Shown: one piece after another, positions 19,899-25,679 of the stretch | Position numbering within the stretch: the stretch's first letter is position 1 | Layout: each line of letters begins with the position of its first letter | NCBI GenBank assembly: GCA_027575765.1 | Contig: JANBPT010000698.1 | Coordinates: 1 to 25,679 of the forward strand | Reading direction: 5' to 3' | Length of the DNA: 25,679 bases | Source: Tieghemiomyces parasiticus | Taxonomy: Eukaryota > Kickxellomycota > Dimargaritomycetes > Dimargaritales > Dimargaritaceae | Notes under the pieces: model-generated | Told to the model about the DNA's origin: nothing | Databases searched by the model: none | Seen by the model: the letters and a program-made list of their open reading frames with translations, nothing else | Position numbers and translations under genes: made by a program

Positions 19899-21382
19899 TT
19901 ATTCGAGAAGCACGGCCTGATTATAGGTAAGGAACGACAGGGGTCGGTGGGCGCTTGCCATTACAGGTAGGGCTTTGATATCGAGATCACCGGAAACCTC
20001 ATCATTTTGCTTACTGTAATTCGGGAGGGTGCGGATAGCCTGGGCCGCCTGGTCCCACCCGATGGCCTCGGCCTGTTGGGCGCAGTGGCCGAGCGCTTGC
20101 GGGAGAAATGCTGGTTTGAGAAAGTTCACCAGCGGCGTTTTCCCGTTCTGGGCTGCCACCATGAACGCCAGGGACATCAGTTTAGCGAAAGCCGGTTCTG
20201 ATACCACCTGAGCTTGCCGCAAAACATTTTCGTGTTTGATCATCTTTAGGAGCTTACCCGTTTTCCCGCGCGCCGCAAAAACATAGACGGCTGACTGAAC
20301 TACGTCCTCGGCCAGGCTTCGAGCTACCTCGGCCATGGTGTCGGTGACGGCCTCCTCCAGATAGTTTGCACTTGGGCCAGCACGTCCCCAGCCATGCGGG
20401 TGGTGGAAGAAGCCGGCCAGCTGCTTATCAGCACTCGGCAGATGATCTCCCCGGGTCAGGAGGCCGAGGTAACGCTGAATAAATGCCTCACTGCGCAGGT
20501 AATCCACAACATGGATGAGCGTCTCTATACAGTCGCTAGCGATGATGTAGGCCAGCCACTGGTCGGGGGCTCCATCCGGGGCGCTATCCAGCTGGTCCAG
20601 CGGAACAACCTGCAGGGCCCGGTGGATACGGCGCAGTATAGGGTGGTATCCTTCTAACTTCCGAGCCTCAAACAGGTGACGGAGTTCGGCTGCGTCGCGG
20701 TGCTCAACCGGGACCTGGGCCTGCAAGGCTTCAAAATAGTCTTCAAAATCAATCTCGGATTCGAAAATGACGCTGGTGTCGGTGTTTGCCGGATAGTCGG
20801 CACGCCGGGCTTCCACGGGAGACTTGTAGACAACACCCCCCGGAGTGGCGAGGAACTTGCGCTGTAAAGGTTCAATGATGAACTTGCGATAGAAATGGGC
20901 GCGAGCGAAAGACTCCACCCGAGGCCAAAACTCTTCGAACTGCTGGGTCTGAAGGGGTCCGTCGATGACGTTTTCAACGTAACTGTGGATAGTTCGGGCG
21001 TAGTCCTCAGCTCTCTAACGGAGTGGATCGAATCAGAAGGAATTGACCAGTGACGGGTGAAATTGAAGTTGTTGAGTACAAAATGTATATAATGTAGAAA
21101 ATCTTAGGTTCCATTGTACCATGGTAGGTACAGAATTGCGATTAAATGATCGATGGGCACTCGGTTGCCTACCTTTAGCGCGGTATTTCGGGGAAAGCCT
21201 TGGAGACAATAATTCAACTTCTTGTTTGTCGCCCGTAGGTTTCGCGACTCGGGGCCGGTGAGACCAGTGTCGACGAGGTTGAGCACTTCGGGTGGACAGT
21301 CCGCAAGCGTAAAAGAGCCCGCTCTTACTACGGCCGACCAACCAAGCACAATCGTCACCTGTAACAACGGGGTTAATAACAT
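19899..21382 (-). CDS. Putative secreted protein with F-box-like motif, family unknown
   Basis: Two predicted exons, 21382-21173 and 21014-19899, are joined in phase 0 through a 158-nt intron (donor gtaggc, acceptor ccgttag), giving 441 residues. Residues 1-21 (MLLTPLLQVTIVLGWSAVVR plus A) look like a signal peptide with V-x-A before the cut. Residues about 26-56 resemble an F-box: DCPPEVLNLVDTGL followed by ESRNLRATNKKLN, compare L-P-x-E-hydrophobic and LR-x-x-NK-x-x-N. The rest is a helical region without a recognised domain: FEEFWPRVESFARAHFYRKF, later AVYVFAARGKTGKLLKMIKH, then VAAQNGKTPLVNFLKPAF, which has some ankyrin-like flavour. An F-box is normally cytosolic and binds Skp1, so its presence behind a signal peptide is odd. 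The earliest frame start is a GTG inside exon 2; the upstream exon explains it. Exon 2 is certain; the join is inferred. Confidence 0.72.
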
Positions 21383-21537
21383 GGCTGGGATAGACACAGC
21401 GGTAAGGCCTCGAGCTGGAGAAGGAATGATGTATACGCTGGCGTGCGGAAACGGAGGGTTTGGCGCTGATAAAACTAATGTTTGGAAATAAAAAATCGTC
21501 CTGTTAAAAAGAATGCGGCAGAGTATGTCGAGGTATC

Positions 21538-21810
21538 CTACCGAGTTGGGCGGGGCGGCCGGCCGGTCTTATAGAAAAGCCAAATGACAAAAACATCCGC
21601 TTGGGTGCAGCACTTCAATGCCATGGAGGGTGTCAACGGACCCTGGAGTCGCAGAAAGCCCCCGCTCTTACACGTTGAAGTGGGCAATTTGTGATCTCTG
21701 TTAAACTTCTCGGCCCTTTTCATTGGTTGACATGCGAGTCCCGCTGGGATGGTAATATGAATCGCTGGTATTACCCTGGTGATCGAGTACGGCTCACTGG
21801 TGTGCGGGTC
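21538..21810 (-). other. Second orphan terminal-exon-like ORF
   Basis: On the minus strand, ttgttattacag is followed by 90 open codons and a stop. It reads DPHTSEPYSITRVIPAIHIT, then IPAGLACQPMKRAEKFNRDH, and becomes less protein-like towards the end. A gtaaga inside the block (after the SITR section) could be a donor, in which case only the first third is coding. No start or upstream exon was found. It lies just upstream of the secreted F-box-like gene on the same strand and could be a relic of a similar gene. Confidence 0.22.
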
Positions 21811-22767
21811 CTGTAATAACAAGGTGACCCGCGGACAGTGGCGTAGAGAGATACAATTGATAAACTATTATCCGGCGTCACCCCTAGTTACGCCCACCGT
21901 TTTGGCTCTTGCAATCGTATGAATGATAATTGGTGATTAACTTTAACATGAAGGGATCGGAAATTCAGGTCCCGTTTCATAGGTCGATTTGGGTCCAAGA
22001 ATTTCCTGTCCCCTTTTCTTTTATTTCCTTCTGTTCCCCTTCTCTTCGTTCGCTGTCTCTGCATCCATCCCTTTTTCCTGCCCCTTTTGCTTCCATGTTG
22101 AAACCCAACTATCTAAAGCATCGGCTCCTTCGGAAGCCTCCAGCTTCTCTGAGGTTTTCCTCAGCAATATCATCTCTACTGCATCCTTATATCGCTTGAT
22201 ATCTCGTAGCAGTCCGCTACCTTTCGTAGAAACCCTTCCCCTATCCCTCACTCTGTATCCTCTGCCCACTTTTCTCTCTAACCTTAAGCCAAACCATCGT
22301 TTATTAGCAATATAAACGCATTAGTTAATATGCACTCAAGTATCGACCAAGCTAGGACCAGCTGGTAATGGCCACCGTTTACCAACACTACGCCTACCAG
22401 AAAGTCTCCAGCACCTCTTGCGCCGGCCGGTTTGCCAAGGCCAGGCTTGCCCTTTAGAGTTTCCCCATTTCCCCGTTGCTAATTATTCGTGGTAACACCT
22501 CAAAGTGCCCAGCTAATTATCCTCTGTCCAATTCCAGTGGTTAATTCACCAGCTCAATACGCTATCACCGCTGCTTTCTATGGTATAGTGTCCCGGAAGA
22601 AAAATCCCCGGTAGAAAAGAACGCATGAGTAGCTGCCCGTATTTCTGCTGTCTCTAGAGCATGTGGGCCGACATTCACGCTTCATTATAGTACTTATCGA
22701 TGCTAAGGCTTAAATGACGTTGCTTCATATATACTGCTTTTAGGTAGGGCCGATCGCAGTTAAAACG
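21811..22767. other. Intergenic region with a pyrimidine-rich tract
   Basis: The plus strand at about 22005-22110 is strongly C/T-rich, as in many fungal promoters and leaders. A short ATG frame follows at 22096 (plus, 34 codons). The opposite strand of the same block (22269-22021) is open and reads as a Lys/Glu-rich coiled-coil-like segment (KRYKDAVEMILLRKTSEKLE), which purine-rich sequence produces easily. Neither frame is convincing. No gene is seen in 22320-22767, which follows the TPR-like gene's stop. Confidence 0.35.
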
Positions 22768-24627
22768 TTAAAGAGTTCGTGCTGTTCGCTCGCCCTCCTC
22801 GGCCCCAGAGAACCGGAAAGTCTGCCGGGTAAAATTGTGGGGCGACAACAGCTCTTCGTCCCAAAACTGGCAAGACTCACTCAGCAGCTCATCAATTTGG
22901 TTGGCCAGTGTGACAAGGTTCCTTCTAGCGCGCGAGTGTTCTGGGTCCATTAGCCTAGCTAGATCACTAGCCTTGAGCGCTGGGTGCGTCGGAAATTTCT
23001 TCATAATCTGGCCAGCCAGCTTAGGCAGCCAGCCTACTGCCGGTGGCTCGTCAACAGGGCCGAGTTGTTCTTGGAAAACCGGTGGGATGGGCAGGCCACC
23101 GGACTGCGCCAGCCATCGCAAATGCTCAACTGGGCCTTGGGTGGCCAAAATAATTTCTTGGCCATTTTCTCCGGCGGGTGGTACACGCATCGAGTCGGTC
23201 GCCGCCGCGGGGCCTGGTTCCGCACACTGAGAATTGTGAAGGCCGAGGGGCGGCGCCTCTGGCCATAGGTAGCCACTGTAGAACGCAGCGGCCCTGTCAC
23301 GTAGCGCAACAATGTGGTGCCTCTCGCGGATCATCCGATCGTGAACGAACCGCAAGCTGGATTGCGCCGCTGGAAGTCGCGTTTGGCGTAGGATAAAGTG
23401 GGCCTTCTCAAATGCCTGACAGGCCAGCAGCAACGGAACGGCTAGGACCATGCGTACATCGCCCGTAAGCTCAGATGCTGACTCCACCTTTCCATTGGGT
23501 AGACAATACTCCCAAGGTAAAGCAGTCAAGGCAGCGGGGTCGTCAGGGTCGCCGGCCGTACGCAGCTCGGCTATTTGGCGGAAAGGGGCTAATCGGTCCT
23601 GGAGCTCGACGGGTGGCAGGGGTTGAGTGAGCCGGTGACGTAGTGCCGTGTCCAGCCTGCCAGCCCACCGGATAGTGAGAAGTAAAAGGGTGGTGCCTAG
23701 AAGGTACCACGCGTGGTGGTCATTTCGGCGCTGGGTTACGAAGAATTGTAGATCCGGTATGGCCTCTGTGCGATGGTGTACATGTGGCGGTGGGTAGAGT
23801 TCCATGGTAGCGGTTGTGAGCGCGTGGTTCAATATCAGACGAGGTGCAGACGCTGGAGGGGTAACATTGGAGGTTTGCCAGACAATTCAAACAAAACCAC
23901 ACCGATACGTGCAGGCAAGTCTGCCGGGCAGATGCACAGGTATAGATAACTCACTGGTATAGTCTCTGCAGCCTAGGTAGATCCGAGCCCGCACGTAGTA
24001 ATTTCCAGGATCCCTAGGCAGGTCCTGAAGAGTGGGTCAAACAGTCCAGACAGATGTCGACAGATTAGGGTAAAGGGTGAGCTCAGTAAACCATGTCGTT
24101 AGGAAGCGCTGGATCGATGGGACACATCTACTGTCGTCAGCTGCTCTCGCGGGGCCCGAATTCGCCGTGTTCGTTCTCGGTATGCTTACCGGCATTTGAG
24201 CCCAGTTTCGCGCCGCATCTAGATCACCTAGACGCAGCGCGCACTGCGCCGCGGTGAGCACCTGCTCTGTGGTGTGAATCAGAACCGGCGGCTTGCGCGT
24301 CCGCGCTACCTCGGCCTCCTCCAAAAACCGGGTGCAGAGGTGGAGCGCCTCCACAAAGCGCCGTCGGTAATACAGAAAGTCGATGGCCTGCCGGATATCG
24401 GTAGGTCCATGCTTCTCAGCAAACCAAGCTCCGAAGTCCTGTCGGGCGAGGGGCCGCAGAAAATGGCCCGGCGTCTCCTGGGATGCCACGTAGCTCGCCT
24501 TATGTGGCGCCAGGTCGTATGCGAGCCGGTCGGGCTTGGCTTGGGACGAACCGAAGAGGTCCAGACCGTCGTCTTCGCTGTCTGACCCGCCAAACTGGAA
24601 GAGGCCGTGGGATTCTAGTGCCTCCAT
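22768..24627 (-). CDS. TPR-like helical repeat protein, function unknown
   Basis: Three predicted exons, 24627-24190, 24024-23955 and 23852-22768, give 530 residues with matching phases (0, then 1); donors are gtaagc and gtgagt. The start MEALESHG was chosen because ccATGG is a good context and the upstream in-frame part is hydrophobic leader-like sequence. The N-terminus is acidic (GGSDSEDDGLDLFG). TPR-like helix pairs follow: residues 78-106 (IRQAIDFLYYRRRFVEALHL), 119-146 (QVLTAAQCALRLGDLDAARN), and 153-182 spanning exons 2 and 3 (NYYVRARIYLGCRDYT). The 70-nt exon 2 restores the repeat, which supports the model. Around residue 205 is HAWYLLGTTLLLLTIRW, a hydrophobic helix that could be membrane-associated or buried. 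The C-terminal half is helical without a recognised domain. TPR proteins scaffold protein complexes; the partner is unknown. It is divergently arranged with TRM11. Confidence 0.83.
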
Positions 24628-25113
24628 GGGAACTGGGTATGCGGAACAGGAGAGGGGATCCGTGAGAGGAAAGGCGGTAGTAGAAAAGGCAAAAACTATG
24701 GCGGTTAAGGGCAAATGTCGTGGGCTAGCATAGCCTGTTTCAAGGAAGGTTGGCGCGTTAATAGAGGATGCGACGAATTGGGGCTAAGCCAATGGCGAGT
24801 ATCAGGCCGGCTCCCGCTTCTAGGCGGTGGGCGAAAGGCTACCAATCACAGCCTCTAGTTCCGGAATGTCAGCGTTTATTTTTTTCCCTACAACGATGCG
24901 GCCCGAGAAGTATCTGTTGGAGGGGAACCCTGCGAGTTAAAGCTCATCTACTCGCTCGAGTCGCGCCCTTAGTGTAGCCATCCTCATTTCCGTCGTCTTC
25001 CGCGCCCCTGGAGCACTCCTTCCCAACGAACCTCGACTTCGCGCTTGCTTTTGATCCCCGCTATACACCTCACAGGTCTGCCCGCCCCTCACCGCCAATC
25101 CAGATCCTCCACC
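24628..25113. promoter_or_regulatory. Shared upstream region of two divergent genes
   Basis: About 490 bases separate the ATG of the TPR-like gene (minus) from that of TRM11 (plus). The last 130 bases before TRM11 are C/T-rich on the plus strand and lack ATG, as expected of a leader. No clear TATA box or known operator is seen. Confidence 0.4.
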
Positions 25114-25679
25114 ATGCGGCCGTACCTCATCCACTTCGCGCAAATGCACGCGGACTTCCGCCTGGCCGAGTTGGAGGCCCTCTCCCAGCTGGAAAAAATT
25201 CCCATCGAGTACGACCGCGGCACCTACCGTGCCGACAACCCATTCCTGCTTGTCCGACTGGCGGACGACGACAGCGCCCGCCGCCTGGTTCGGAGGTCCA
25301 TTCTAATCAAAGAGGTTTGCGAGTTCTGGGCCCAAGGCAGCGACTACCCGGAGCTATTTGCTGTGGTCAAGCAGACCCCCGAGCGCTGGGTAAGTTATGC
25401 CGGACTAGGACGCGCTCTGGTAATATCAGACGGGGTTGGCCCGACCAGGCGACCAGTTCCGATATCCCGGCCGTCTCTTCGCCACAAGGACCTGGTCTAC
25501 CTGCTCGCATCAGGCCTTCGTATCGAGCGCACCAGCCACTTCTAACTAACAAGCGTGACGCGTTGCATTCACCGCTCCCCCATTCCTTTTTTTTTTGCAT
25601 ATATATATATATATTGGCACGCATATGCAGGTTGACTTCATGACGTGCTCCTTCAAGTTCCACATCGACGGTTTCGGTG
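25114..25679 (+). CDS. TRM11: tRNA (guanine10-N2)-methyltransferase catalytic subunit Trm11, 5' part
   Basis: With Trm112, Trm11 makes m2G at position 10 of cytosolic tRNAs. Exon 1 (25114-25389, start context caccATGC) encodes 92 residues: MRPYLIHFAQMHADFRLAEL, then EALSQLEKIPIEY, then NPFLLVRLADDDSARRLVRR followed by SILIKEVCEFWAQG. This matches the N-terminal domain of yeast and human Trm11 (KYLLYMVQVHLNFRRAELES; SILTRGIYEYWGQG). The donor gtaagt after ERW is in phase 0. The intron runs 25390-25630, with a CTAAC motif near 25544, a run of T and a TA repeat, and ends in cag. Exon 2 starts VDFMTCSFKFHIDGFG, the expected continuation, and leaves the window. The methyltransferase domain with its NPPY-type motif lies beyond the right edge. 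The intron is open in exon 1's frame to 25545, so a naive call would extend exon 1 falsely. Confidence 0.94.
25390..25630 (+). other. TRM11 intron 1 with TA microsatellite
   Basis: A phase-0 intron of 241 nt. It has a gtaagt donor, a ctaactaac-type branch region near 25543, about ten T at 25587-25596, then a TA repeat at about 25600-25614, and a cag acceptor. The simple repeat could vary in length between isolates. Confidence 0.8.

Noticed and set aside
20654..20977. Ser-rich minus-strand ORF overlapping the secreted protein gene
   Set aside because: Out-of-frame shadow of exon 2 on the same strand.
22835..23230. 131-codon plus-strand ORF
   Set aside because: Antisense shadow of the third exon of the TPR-like gene.
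25390..25545. Read-through extension of TRM11 exon 1
   Set aside because: The frame stays open but the peptide loses all similarity to Trm11 right at the gtaagt donor, and exon 2 restores the match.

Overview
The window reads as nuclear DNA of an intron-bearing fungus. The evidence is a spliced DASH/Dam1 kinetochore gene (a largely fungal complex), a delta-type PI-PLC, a Trm11 tRNA methyltransferase, GTAAGT-like donors and CTAAC branch motifs. Short exons, scattered intronless genes and a putative secreted F-box-like protein would suit an early-diverging lineage such as Zoopagomycota, but that placement is inference. There are no bacterial operons, rRNA genes, CRISPR arrays or recognisable tRNAs.

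Layout. 1-1500: AT-richer DNA with a decayed mariner transposase on the minus strand. 1590-1940: two exon-like blocks on the minus strand with no confident owner. 2564-5299: a PI-specific phospholipase C on the minus strand, with a long C-rich leader and a possible TATA box near 6085. About 6.1-17.4 kb: a very gene-poor stretch with near-random composition, G-homopolymers mostly on the plus strand and only doubtful ORFs. 17403-19214: a seven-exon minus-strand gene joining a Dam1 domain to a winged-helix-like domain. 19391-19648: an orphan terminal-exon-like ORF. 19899-21382: a two-exon minus-strand gene for a putative secreted F-box-like protein. 21538-21810: a second orphan terminal-exon-like ORF. 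22768-24627: a three-exon TPR-like protein on the minus strand. 25114 to the right edge: the 5' part of TRM11 on the plus strand, divergent from the TPR-like gene across about 490 bp.

The recognised genes do not form a pathway: lipid signalling (PLC), chromosome segregation (Dam1) and tRNA modification (Trm11) are independent housekeeping functions. The most interesting item is the Dam1 plus winged-helix gene. It was reconstructed exon by exon, and its splice phases agree throughout, including a 22-nt microexon. All exon structures here come from reading splice signals and frames by eye and have no transcript support.
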